A stretch of 64,000 nt of DNA. Origin: Paraescarpia echinospica (lineage: Eukaryota; Annelida; Polychaeta; Sabellida; Siboglinidae). Below the pieces are notes generated by a model. The model saw only the letters and a program-made list of their open reading frames with translations, made no database searches and had not been told where the DNA came from. The DNA is taken from positions 39,878,743 to 39,942,742 of the forward strand of contig CM034533.1 of NCBI GenBank assembly GCA_020002185.1, in the 5' to 3' direction. Below, in pieces: positions 36,346 to 46,469 of this stretch. Both the position numbers and the translations under genes were made by a program. Position 1 is the stretch's first letter; every line of letters starts with the position of its first letter.

Positions 36346-37177
36346 ACAAACTCACAGAGCACGCAAATACGGTGTAAAATAACCATAGTAAGTTATGATG
36401 GTTTGTCTAGTGATATGGATTATGCAAAAAAGCTATAACCAAATCAATACAAGCGGGAATATTCCCAAGTTATTTCCAATAGCATGTATAAAATAATTAT
36501 TTAACATAATCTGATGTGTCATGCATTTTAGATATTGCAAATATGAATAAAAACAGACACTTGATGACAGCATTGTTTCGCATGTATAACTGTTCCCAAA
36601 TTTCGTGAATTGTTCCTTTTTGTGCGACTTAACATGTCCGATGCCAAAGTGCGCACAAATGCCCTACATCCGCTGGTTGTTCTTCAAATTAAATGTGTTT
36701 TATCCCATTTCTGCGAAATGTTCCTCATGTTTGATTAAATGTAAATAAAACTTAAATTGATAACTACATTAAAAAAGGAAAAGCAAATTTTCCGCAAGTT
36801 GTTATTGCCTTTAACAATTCATATAAATTATTGAACAATCTGCCTATGAGCTGTAGCGCTAGCCACATCAAATGTGAAATCATGTAAATTAAGGTGTTAT
36901 CAGAACGGCTATACTTACTCTCATGACAAGGATCGACATGTCTATGGATACCATTATTTAGAACATTGTTACCAGCGACATGTACTGTACTTTGCAATTG
37001 CGGCAACAGTGGATCCTGTCTTTATATAATTTTTAAATATATTGTTTTCTATCGATGTATTTTTTATGGATATATTGTTATATTTAAGTAATGTTTTTTA
37101 TATGAACATACTGATTGTTTGCCTGAAATAAAATATTGTTATAATTATTATTATTATTAGTTTAATATTAAACTCAC

Positions 37178-37317
37178 CAGCTAGTCTGAGGCTAAGGAGA
37201 TCAACATATTCATTTTCAAACATGAATTGACGTTGCTTCATGAAGATAGTCATCACAGTGAATACGTCCACAATGGATTCGACCCACAGAGAGAAGTCGA
37301 CAACGAGACTCCCCTTC
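37178..37317 (-). pseudogene. Copy B SEA2 last exon
   Basis: 140 nt, same phases as copy A. With the upstream exon it reads [16 protein letters not shown] and then FMKQRQFMFENEYVDL. The cleavage-type motif is kept. Confidence 0.85.
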
Positions 37318-37404
37318 CTGTTCAGGCAAACATATGTGATTATCTTATCATAATGGTGTTATCACGTCTAACCCGACCGCACATATATCTTACAGCGCTA
37401 CAAA

Positions 37405-37465
37405 TAGGTCGTCAATAGTAAAATCTATGGACATTTCTATACAATCATAAGCCATTATGTTCTTA
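37405..37465 (-). other. Single unit of the sequence expanded in copy A
   Basis: Contains aataggtcgtcaatagta and gacatttctata ... cattatgttctt, the reverse complement of one copy-A 66-bp unit. It occurs once here. Confidence 0.75.
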
Positions 37466-37824
37466 TCAAATGTACACGATTGATGATTGTGATATATAGA
37501 AATGTCACCCTCGGGACTGAGCAAAAGTAACCTGAATAGCGAGGTGACCGTATTAGCGGAACTAACTTCCTATACTTTGCTGTTACAAAAAATAATAATT
37601 TGGGACTCTCTCAGGGTCATTTTAATTGTAAAATGAGGGTCTACTGTATAATTGTCAAACATTTGCATCATATAATGTTGTTGCAAAACTAACCGGTACA
37701 CCTGTATTACAGCATGAACGTAATTCCCCACTAACACATGCATTAACTCGACATTTCAAAGCAGGTCGGGTGAAATAGCTGGCTGCTTAGGCTTCTTTAA
37801 GTAGTGTAGAAAACGTGTACGCAC

Positions 37825-37889
37825 GTGAATGTTATGTCCGAAACACCGATTAGTTTGGATCCAATCTCTTCACGGTAGAACGTGTCCAG
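37825..37889 (-). pseudogene. Copy B SEA2 middle exon
   Basis: 65 nt; [20 protein letters not shown]. One residue differs from copy A. Confidence 0.87.
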
Positions 37890-37944
37890 CTGAAAGTGAT
37901 TGTTTCATGTTACATCTCATCAAAACACTCGCAAAGAACATGCA

Positions 37945-39068
37945 TACGTCTTCTATGAGAGTGGAGTTTGCTTAATACATGTATACGTCTTCTATAAGAG
38001 TGGAGGTTGCTTAATAAATGTATACGTCTTCTATAAGAGTGGAGGTTGCTTAATAAATGTATACGTCTTCTATAAGAGTGGAGGTTGCTTAATACATGTC
38101 TACGTCTTCTATAAGAGTGGAGGTTGCTTAATACATGTCTACGTCTTCTATGAGAGTGGAGGTTGCTTAATACATGTCTACGTCTTCTATAAGAGTGGGG
38201 GTTGCTTAATACATGTCTACGTCTTCTATAAGAGTGGATGTTGCTTAATACATGTCTACGTCTTCTAGGAGAGTGGAGGTTGCTTAATACATGTCTACGT
38301 CTTCTATAAGAGTGGAGGTTGCTTAATACATGTCTACGTCTTCTAGGAGAGTGGAGATTGCTTAATACATGTCTACGTCTTCTAGGAGAGAGGAGGTTGC
38401 TTAATACATGTCTACGTCTTCTAGGAGAGTGGAGGTTGTTTAATACATGTCTACGTCTTCTAGGAGAGTGGAGGTTGCTTAATACATGTCTACGTCTTCT
38501 AGGAGAGAGGAGGTTGCTTAATACATGTCTACGTCTTCTAGGAGAGTGGAGGTTGCTTAATACATGTCTACGTCTTCTAGGAGAGTGGAGGTTGCTTAAT
38601 ACATGTCTACGTCTTCTAGGAGAGAGGAGGTTGCTTAATACATGTCTACGTCTTCTAGGAGAGTGGAGGTTGCTTAATACATGTCTACGTCTTCTAGGAG
38701 AGTGGAGGTTGCTTAATACATGTCTACGTCTTCTAGGAGAGTGGAAGTTGCTTAATACATGTCTACGTCTTCTAGGAGAGTGGAGGTTGCTTAATACATG
38801 TCTACGTCTTCTAGGAGAGTGGAGGTTGCTTAATACATGTCTACGTCTTCTGGGAGAGTGGAGGTTGCTTAATACATGTCTACGTCTTCTAGGAGAGTGG
38901 AGGTTGCTTAATACATGTCTACGTCTTCTATAAGAATGGAGGTTGCTTAATACATGTCTACGTCTTATAGGAGAGTGGAGGTTGCTTAATACATTTCTGC
39001 GTCTTCTAGGAGAGTGGAGGTTGCTTAATACATGTCTACGTCTTCTAGGAGAGAGGAGGTTGCATAGT
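37945..39068 (-). repeat. 39-bp minisatellite, about 28 copies, in copy B intron
   Basis: The unit is aggttgcttaatacatgtct plus acgtcttctaggagagtgg. Left units carry ctataag and right units ctaggag, so the array has regional variants. Copy A has one unit at 10147-10185 (gcaacctcctctctcctaga). The 39-bp period leaves the + strand open over 204 codons by arithmetic only. Confidence 0.95.
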
Positions 39069-39437
39069 ACAGTCGCACAGGGACAGGTAATGTTAGTTTT
39101 TTAAACAAACCATAAGTGTTGGAATTTGGTGCATATTGGGGTTGGGGGTGGGGGCAAAGCCTGAGACTCGGCACTTCGCAGCTGTCTGACTAACATGGAA
39201 GATTGGGGGGTTGTTGTTGAAGGTATTCCGCAGTCAAGGGTTGCAGATTTTTACGCGGTCGAGGGGGTAGTGATGGAAATCGTGTGGGACCTCCAAAAAG
39301 CACCACCGATGACACTCATCAAAACAGCAACAACGTTAATAAATTTTTGGTGGGCTAAACCCCCACTCTATGTATTGGGAGCTCAACCCCCACGCATTCT
39401 TAAATTGCAAACCGGCAGTATTCCGCACACAACACAC

Positions 39438-39555
39438 CTTACATATGACTGTTGCTGAGAGACTCCTGTATTCCATCGAGGCGGTGTTGCTCCATTCTCT
39501 CCTGAACGACACGTCAGGCACCCGGAATTGTCCGTAGATTCGGGCGGTTTTTGCA
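39438..39555 (-). pseudogene. Copy B SEA2 first exon with lost acceptor
   Basis: The coding stretch [20 protein letters not shown] is kept and the donor gtgtgt is intact. The copy A sequence ttactgtag that ends the intron is deleted and one nucleotide is missing in the first codons. The next upstream AG (in accag) would give the wrong frame. Confidence 0.75.
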
Positions 39556-40028
39556 CGTGATATACTGGTTACGATACGAATGAGGCTACTATACAAAACT
39601 GAATGGATATTCTACGTACAACTGTATGTCTTATGGTGGGAGTGATCAATCTAATTAACGTAAATAGTCGGAACTCATTTGGTCGGAACTCACTCGTCGG
39701 AACTCAAAGACATAATATGGTTAGGTTGTTATTGGGTATGAGGTTGTCGTTTGTAATGTATATGTATAGCGTATATTGTAAACAGCAACACAGTTTAAAT
39801 AATCAAGAAAATATAGAAGCATCTATACATACTGCCAACTTTAAACAAGTTTTTATTTAAAAGAATTCGTATAAAACACAGGACAATTTGACATAGGGTG
39901 TTGGTTAATGATAAAGTTTATTTGGTTGTAATTGCCACACGCAATGTCGATTTGTGTATTCATTATATTAATATTGCATTATAACTTAAATGACCCATGA
40001 GCTATTCATATAGCGAGACCGTTCTTAC

Positions 40029-40174
40029 CATTGGTGGCGATGGAACTAACGTCGACATCATATCCGGCAAATATTCCATTGTTCTCCTTGATAGCATTCT
40101 GAACGGTCCACATTGTTTCAGCGGGGTTGCCTTTCAGCATTTCCCGCAAGTAGTTCACCACGACACTGCCGTTG
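40029..40174 (-). pseudogene. Copy B SEA1 last exon with cleavage motif
   Basis: 146 nt; the junction reads [20 protein letters not shown]. The G-S-V-V-V motif is unchanged; the residue before G is N instead of K. Confidence 0.87.
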
Positions 40175-40728
40175 CTGGAGATAAGGACATAGGCAACATG
40201 CTTACTTTTATACGTTTATGGGAAGTTTAATCTGTTTCTGCAAATAATTTTTTCTCGTCTCATTTTAGAATAATTTTGCGGAAAATCTGTCCAGTTTCCA
40301 CTACGTAGTAGTTTGTTTGTGCAAACTGGTTGTTTAATGTTGATGGACTCGTCAGACAACCTACTAAACTATTTTTGGCTAGCCCAATCGACACTCGGTG
40401 AGACATGACAGTAAGCAGGCGCCATATATCATAACACAAGGCAATTCGTAGGTTTGCAAAAATACCCGATCTAAGGACCAAAGTAATTATGTCGATGATT
40501 TTACTTTCACCGTCCGCACACATAACGTAACATATTCATACACTACATATCTGAACATTAACACACTTGATCTACTATGGGTTAAATTAGTTGTGTAGGA
40601 TACTGTAACATATTAGAGTGTGGGAGGTGCATTGGTTTTAACCATTAAACAAGTAGTCAGCAATGCTCAATATTACAATTCAAATAAGCGGAAACATATA
40701 CATAACATAGTTTTGTTATTAATCTTAC

Positions 40729-40793
40729 CTGAAGTTGACGTCCACGATTGTACACATGCCTTGTCCGAGTTGTTCGTTAAGGATAGTTTCCAG
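40729..40793 (-). pseudogene. Copy B SEA1 middle exon
   Basis: 65 nt; [20 protein letters not shown]. Tyr in copy A is Cys here, an unpaired cysteine in a domain that normally has none at this place. Confidence 0.85.
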
Positions 40794-41354
40794 CTGAAAT
40801 AATAAATTCTCCAAGTGTTATAAATAAATATTTTGCAGAGTGTACTAAAATGTATAAGTTATATATCACGCTGTATTTTAGAAAATCCACAAAGCCAACG
40901 CTGGAATCATGAATAAGAAATGGATATTAATACCAAATACAATACGATAATTCTTATACAAACCTTGGTTATACAAATGGACAAAGGAATAAGACAAAAC
41001 CAGAAAAGCTGGAAATAATACATTAAATAAAATATGAATTTAAAAATCAATTATACCCACGGGACACCAGTGATACCTACGGGACACCAGAATGCTTCTA
41101 AGATCAAACATAGTCGGAATTGTAAAAAAACCAATTCAATAGCTTTCGTATACGTTTGTAGAGCAGAACATGTACACTGTTGTAACGATTTCAAAAAGGG
41201 AATAAATGTACAACTAAGACACAGTTGTCATTATTCTGTAAAATGCCTCACAGTCAGTCTACCTTCTTTCGTAACCTGTCTGATGAGCCTATTCATTCAA
41301 GACACAACTGTCGCTGAACATTAACAGTTCTGTTTGTATACAGAAAATAGTTAC

Positions 41355-41482
41355 CGCCACAACGACTGTTTTCTTCAGACTCTCGTATGTCTTTGACGTT
41401 TTCTTCGTCAGGTGTGGTGAAAACTCTGCCTGCTTGAGTGTCACTTTGAGGGCTACCCAGGTTATCTCAGATGCCACTTTTC
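41355..41482 (-). pseudogene. Copy B SEA1 first exon
   Basis: 128 nt; [20 protein letters not shown] then SPHLTKKTSKTYESLKKTVV. Splice sites are intact. The N-L-T sequon of copy A is changed to H-L-T. Confidence 0.85.
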
Positions 41483-41932
41483 CTGGAAGTAAACAGAGCA
41501 TGAATTAGGTTTTACGGATCTGCAATTAGTGTCAATACAAACATATAACCAACTTCAAGAATACATGATTTGGTCATCCTCGAGGGTGGATTTACTAGCA
41601 TCTACGATATGAACATTGTAGACATATTTCAAAGGTAGGCCTTATGCTCCATGCGATGAGAAACTAGTGTAGAAACAATAACACCATCTTACACAAACCA
41701 TTGTGTATTCAGCCCCACCCCAATGCCATGTGTAGTAACGGCCAGCCATTGGGTTATTATAGTAGAATACAACATTAATGTTCATCTCTGAACGTCGATT
41801 ACCGCAGCACCTCAAGCGTAACGGCTATGTGCGCCAATCTGAAGTGGAACACTTTATACACTAGACGTCGGTTAAGAGATGCCGTTATGTTCTTTAATTT
41901 AAATGCTGCAATATGACATTTCTTAGACTTAC

Positions 41933-42046
41933 TTTTCTCGCACTTGTTGCCGTAGTACCCCGATGTGCAGCTACTTTGGTAAGAATTCACGAGGTCAACG
42001 CAAGATCCGCCGTTCACGCACGGGTCGCTCGCGTATTTGCAGACAT
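41933..42046 (-). pseudogene. Copy B EGF3 with altered cysteines
   Basis: 114 nt, in frame. Copy A's [10 protein letters not shown] is DVCKYASDPC here, so the first cysteine has moved two residues toward the N-terminus. YQCSC is YQSSC, so the fourth cysteine is lost. Five cysteines remain, which should disrupt the EGF disulfide pattern. Confidence 0.87.
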
Positions 42047-42199
42047 CTGCAGTGGCGGACAAGTGTCATTCAAAAAAAGATTCAACAGTTAATTTTAAAG
42101 CAATTTTTTTGTAAGAAATGATAGTAGTTTGTATGAATTACACAGTGTTAGATTTTTGCGGTTTTTAATGATGGATTATCAAAATATGTGGTAGCCACG

Positions 42200-42346
42200 A
42201 TGGCGGACGGCATTACTTCAACTAGTGATTTACCGCCGTACGTTTTAGACAGATTATTTGACAGTTTTAGCGAAGAATCTTTGTCGGATGTTGTAGTCTC
42301 ACTTAACCGACTCTCGCCTGGCTGCTTGACTTCGCCAGAAAGATAG
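42200..42346 (+). CDS. Short ORF, 48 residues, inside the copy-B insertion
   Basis: ATG in a favourable context (gccacgATGG) opens MADGITSTSDLPPYVLDRLF then DSFSEESLSDVV. The acidic, well-formed start suggests the N-terminus of a real, probably transposon-borne, protein that is cut off where the tagtctcac repeat begins (about 42290); the last codons come from that repeat. Confidence 0.35.
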   Translation: MADGITSTSDLPPYVLDRLFDSFSEESLSDVVVSLNRLSPGCLTSPER

Positions 42347-42712
42347 TCTGGCTCTGAATGGCTCTTCTGAATGTTATCCGCTAGATGGTAACACTGGTAT
42401 ACTCATGAATTATAGCGTCATCAATTTATGAAGTTATATGTGATATATTGTCAAGATTTGCCGTGTTTTAATAATTATTAGTCTCGCTTAACCGACTCTC
42501 ACCTGGCTGCGTGACTTCGCCAGGAAGAGAGCCTGGCTCAGAATCACGTTTTGACTGCTCACTGCCAGTTTGCACGTCTATCCCCCAGAATCTTTTTATA
42601 TTATGTATGTTTTCGATAACGAAATTAAATTACGAAATAGTGCCCAAAATAATGTTACACAAAATAAATTAATATTAAACTAAATGAACACAAACAAAAG
42701 TTTCGAGTACAC

Positions 42713-42785
42713 TGCGGAATTCGAACCGAGGATCCTAAGAATAGCTGCTCGATACGCTACCGACTTAGCCACCAAGGTCAGCACG
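42713..42785 (-). ncRNA. tRNA-like sequence, probably a tRNA-derived SINE head
   Basis: Minus strand shows a box A (tggctaagtcggtagcg) and, about 30 nt later, a box B (ggttcgaattcc). The tRNA cloverleaf is imperfect (no clean acceptor stem seen), so a SINE head or tRNA pseudogene is more likely than a working tRNA gene. Confidence 0.5.
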
Positions 42786-43446
42786 TTTTGGTTGTTCTTT
42801 GGCGACTACATATATTAGTTAGTAGTCCGACCGTTGCGCGAGACATCGATTGCACTTTGGTTAATTAAAGTTGTCCTTGTTTGGTATTTATATCATACAC
42901 TTAGTATTGTGATATGGCTCATTTTACTCGCTGATTATCATACATTCAGAAAATGTATAACATTCCTATTCATAAAATGCATTTTGTTGCTCAAATCTTG
43001 ACTTGAAGTGAGGTAGTCCATTATCCTGCATATTCACTGGGAATGCAGTATTCAGTGGTCACAGCTGATCAGGGTTGTAGTAGTGAAATGGTTAATGTAT
43101 CATTTCTGCATAAAAATGACACTAATTAAATGTTTTTCGTAGAATATAGTATTCATACGTAGGTAATTTAAGTGTCCAGTTATACCATTTCAATACGCGT
43201 AATATGTTATTGACAGTTCGCAAAATTAAGCCCGCATTTGCCTCGCGGAGTATATTATTCAGACCTTTGCTATAAAGTGTTCCAGCATTATGACTCCAGT
43301 CTTTCCAATATTTGCAATTTCTCTGACGAATTACTTTGTATCAACTGCATTTATTGGATAGTTTAAAACAAAAAAACAATCAAATGTTTGCTGCACTTTG
43401 GGTATCGTGGCTATTTCAATTGGTTGTATTGTTACAGAACATATAC

Positions 43447-43563
43447 CTGTTTCACAATGAGTTCCGCTGTATCCTTCGCCACATTTGCACGCAAACATGT
43501 GCAGCTGGGGCATAAAACAAGTGGCATCATTCTGGCACGGGTTGCTTGCACACTCACTGATGT
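43447..43563 (-). pseudogene. Copy B EGF2 exon
   Basis: 117 nt; [20 protein letters not shown] ... [19 protein letters not shown] with six cysteines. N-G-T of copy A is S-G-T here. Splice sites are intact. Confidence 0.88.
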
Positions 43564-43990
43564 CTGACACCATGTTGCAAATGGTTTTTATTTTTTTAAA
43601 CGTGTAAACTGATTTTCAGTTAACGTAAATGTACTCTATGTCGGCAACATTTCATATTTTATCTTGCAAGTTCTATCGTTATTTAGAGGAACTGTCCTTC
43701 TGAATTTGCGAATCCACGGGTAATACAATAAAATCATCATCATTTGTATAATGCGTAATATGGAAAGTCAGTTTAATTGATATTCTAATTTTGTAATGGC
43801 ATGGTTTCATTTATATGTGCAATAGATTAACAATGTCAATTCTCATAATTTCATCATAATCATTGTGCAGCCGTAGTGTCCCTTGGTTGGGCGAAGTCAT
43901 CAACGTGTCGATTCCAGATCTGCCTGTCTTTCGCTATCCTCTGCGTAAATCCTCCGTAAATTATATGTCGATAGTTCTTATATAAACCGG

Positions 43991-44150
43991 GGACTGGTTT
44001 CATGACGCGCACTTAAAGTTACGCAATTACTTAGCGTCACGTGTTTGCATAAACTCCTATGTTCGCTTATATTAAACAAAATCACGTCATTTACTAAGAT
44101 AATCATCTTAGCGTTAAGAACGTTCTTAGCCGCTTCATGAAACCGGCCTC
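43991..44150. mobile_element. 160-bp MITE-like element in copy B
   Basis: Ends are ggactggtttcatgacgcg and, inverted, gaggccggtttcatgaagcg. Copy A runs straight from ataaaccgg to cacctttgcaaat at about 957-975, giving the empty site. Confidence 0.75.
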
Positions 44151-44554
44151 CACCTTTACAAATTGCACGTAGCCGTAATGAACGAGACAGTGGTTTCTTA
44201 CTCCACGTAATCGCGCAAGGCCGCGTCCTGTTACGTAAGTCAATATTTCACCGTCGAGTACAAATGCACCATTTGATATTTATTTCACTTACCTAATGGT
44301 TGAATTTAGCCAATTAAAGCTCAATATTGGGGAATATATTCGGTAAAGATGCAGTCGGTTGTCATTCATGTTGAAGACAATTTAATTTTGCGCGTGATGA
44401 CCGCGTCATGACCAAAACATTGTGTTGGTAATAGTTCAACGTGTGTGATTATGAAATCTGAACTGCTCGGCTGTAATGCACGGTGCGTATTGTATGCATA
44501 TTCAATAACGTAGTATTAAGTTTTCTGCTGTAAGTCCGTCCCTATGTGATACAA

Positions 44555-44920
44555 AAAAGGCAGCGGCATAGCTATATATAAGATAACATGAACAATAATA
44601 TTATATTCTTCTTAATAATTCCTAGTATAATTATATTCTACAGAAACCGCAGGATATCTTATTAATGTATTTTACATCATATTCTTTTTTAATTAGACCT
44701 GCTTGATTTTGGGCTAAACCTGCATCATTCAACTACATGTATACTGTTTTAGCCCATAATGTCCCTTAATGAATGAGTAGCATTAAAATGTAGCACAATA
44801 TGCGTTACACATGTTTATAAGTGTCCGGTGCTGATACCACTGCCCCATTACAATAAATGTTCCGCCATATTTTATCAATACCATCCCACAGTTAGTGTTA
44901 TTAAAATATAATATACGGAG
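44555..44920. other. Copy-B sequence replacing the second half of an EGF exon
   Basis: Homology to copy A stops at 44921 (inside the EGF1-like exon) and restarts at about 44555 (copy A about 578). The stretch between is unrelated and AT-rich; copy A 434-577 is absent. Confidence 0.65.
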
Positions 44921-44990
44921 AACATGTTCAATTGAGGCGTGGAACAGGTTGCACCATTCTGACATGGCTGCCTTGAACATTCGTTGGTAT
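44921..44990 (-). pseudogene. Copy B truncated EGF exon
   Basis: Acceptor gctacag is intact; the exon encodes DTNECSRQPCQNGATCSTPQ then LNMF and stops matching. Cysteines 4-6 and the donor are gone. Skipping it would keep frame because it is a phase 1-1 exon. Confidence 0.8.
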
Positions 44991-45057
44991 CTGTAGCTAT
45001 GCAATAGTTATCTATAAGTATTTAATCATTTATTTTTAAGACGTTTTAATGCTTTAA

Positions 45058-45402
45058 AGCACTGGCACTTTTCGCCCGACTAGACCAGACCAGACCAGAC
45101 GACACCACAACAGACTCCCTCCGGCTGCAGTGTATCAACTAGTGACTACACCGAGTGAGAGCGAGTGCGCTGTATTCTAAGCCGGCGTGACGTCATAATC
45201 ACGTAAGCTTGACAACTTTCGAATACGTCAGACTGATACCGACTATTTCTGACATAGTGCAAGTTTTCAAGTTTTTTGTGATTATGATGTCACGCCGGCG
45301 TATTGTACAACGTTGTTGGTGTCAGTCGGTGTGGTGGAGGTACTTCAGTCGAAGGGAGTCTGGTCTGGTCTGGTCAGATCTGGCAAAAAGTGCCAGTGTA
45401 TA
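45058..45402. mobile_element. 345-bp fold-back MITE
   Basis: Ends cactggcacttttcgcc and ggcaaaaagtgccagtg are inverted repeats. The arms continue with agaccagaccagaccagac against gtctggtctggtctggtc and gccggcgtgacgtcataatc against gattatgatgtcacgccggc. It sits in a copy B intron. Confidence 0.8.
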
Positions 45403-45481
45403 CAGTTTTTTAACTAAAGTACACGTTAACGTTTTTACATATTGCTATGACAACGTTACACGATATCCGTATATGCTCTAC

Positions 45482-45598
45482 CTCTTTCACAATGAGTTCC
45501 GGTGTATCCTTCGTCACATTCGCAGGCGAACATGTTCAGCTGAGGTGCGGAACACGTGGCGCCGTTCTGGCACGGGCTGCTTGCACATTCATTGATGT
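45482..45598 (-). pseudogene. Copy B EGF exon, intact
   Basis: 117 nt phase 1-1; DINECASSPCQNGATCSAPQ ... NMFACECDEGYTGTHCERG, six cysteines, donor gtagag. It has no counterpart in the visible part of copy A, where it would lie left of position 1. Confidence 0.85.
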
Positions 45599-45885
45599 CT
45601 GAAAACATGTTGCAAAGGATTCTTCACAAACGTTCTTGGTTGTACTCTATGTAGTCAACTATTCATGTTCTACCGTTTTCGAAAGACATGTTACTGTATT
45701 CGCCAGACCATGCGAGAATACATGTGCAATGCAATAGGACGATATTAACTGGTTGATATGTGTAACATAAAATGTAGATTTATATTGGGCCAACAGCATT
45801 AAATGCCTAAATTGAATAGTTATATTTTGATTTGCAACGCTTCAAATTGGATATTATTATGATTATGTATTTATGCATAGTTTAC

Positions 45886-46002
45886 CTGTTTCACATTGAC
45901 TTCCGGTATATCCATTTTCACACTTGCATGCAAACATGTTCACGTCAGGCATAGAACACGTTCCACCATTCTGACATGGATGACTCGAACATTCGTTTAT
46001 AT
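45886..46002 (-). pseudogene. Copy B EGF exon, intact
   Basis: 117 nt phase 1-1; DINECSSHPCQNGGTCSMPD ... NMFACKCENGYTGSQCETG, six cysteines, donor gtaaac. Coding potential of this exon itself is undamaged. Confidence 0.85.
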
Positions 46003-46029
46003 CTGCACGTAATACATTAATAATAAAAT

Positions 46030-46130
46030 AAAATGAGTAATAAAGAGAGAAAGAGAAGGGGAGGGGAAGAAGGAAGGAGGGAAGGAGGGAAGGAAGGAGG
46101 GAGGGAGAGGGAGAGTTAGAGAGAGCATGC
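46030..46130 (+). repeat. Purine-rich simple repeat (ggaa/ggag)
   Basis: agagaaag, ggaaggagg and gagaggg words over about 100 bp. Confidence 0.9.
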
Positions 46131-46469
46131 TGAATTGAAGTAAGATTTTATTGGTTTAAATACTATTTGCAATGAAAACATGATATCCTTAAGACTTGTC
46201 ATATTTCTTACTGTGTTATTGTAATAATGTACAGCCTTATTAGCGACAAACTAATTGCAGTTATCAAAGCATGTTCGTGTTAAATGACGATAGAAAATAT
46301 GTTGGATATCAGTGTAAAATTGGACGAAATGCCACAGAATAAGATTAGAACATGCACCACAGGAAGAGATCATGTGACAACAACATCATTAAAATCATTC
46401 GTTCTGACTACCAGTCGTGTTGCTGGTACCAGTATTTATGACGGTACATACATATGTCAATGTCATCAA

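Larger units (their letters stand above)
42140..43080. mobile_element. Copy-B-specific insertion of about 0.9 kb, composite
   Basis: Flanking intron aligns with copy A 2870-2960, but this block does not. It contains a short ORF (42200-42346), two copies of a repeat beginning tagtctcrcttaaccgactc (42290 and 42478), and a tRNA-like minus-strand sequence at 42713-42785. Exact ends could not be placed. Confidence 0.6.

Noticed and set aside
38319..38933. 204-codon ORF with LLNTCLRLLGEWR repeats
   Set aside because: The 39-bp unit is intronic in copy B, the single unit in copy A is non-coding, and openness follows from a period divisible by 3.
42713..42785. Functional tRNA gene
   Set aside because: Boxes A and B are present but I could not pair a full acceptor stem; it lies in a repeat-rich insertion, fitting a SINE head better.
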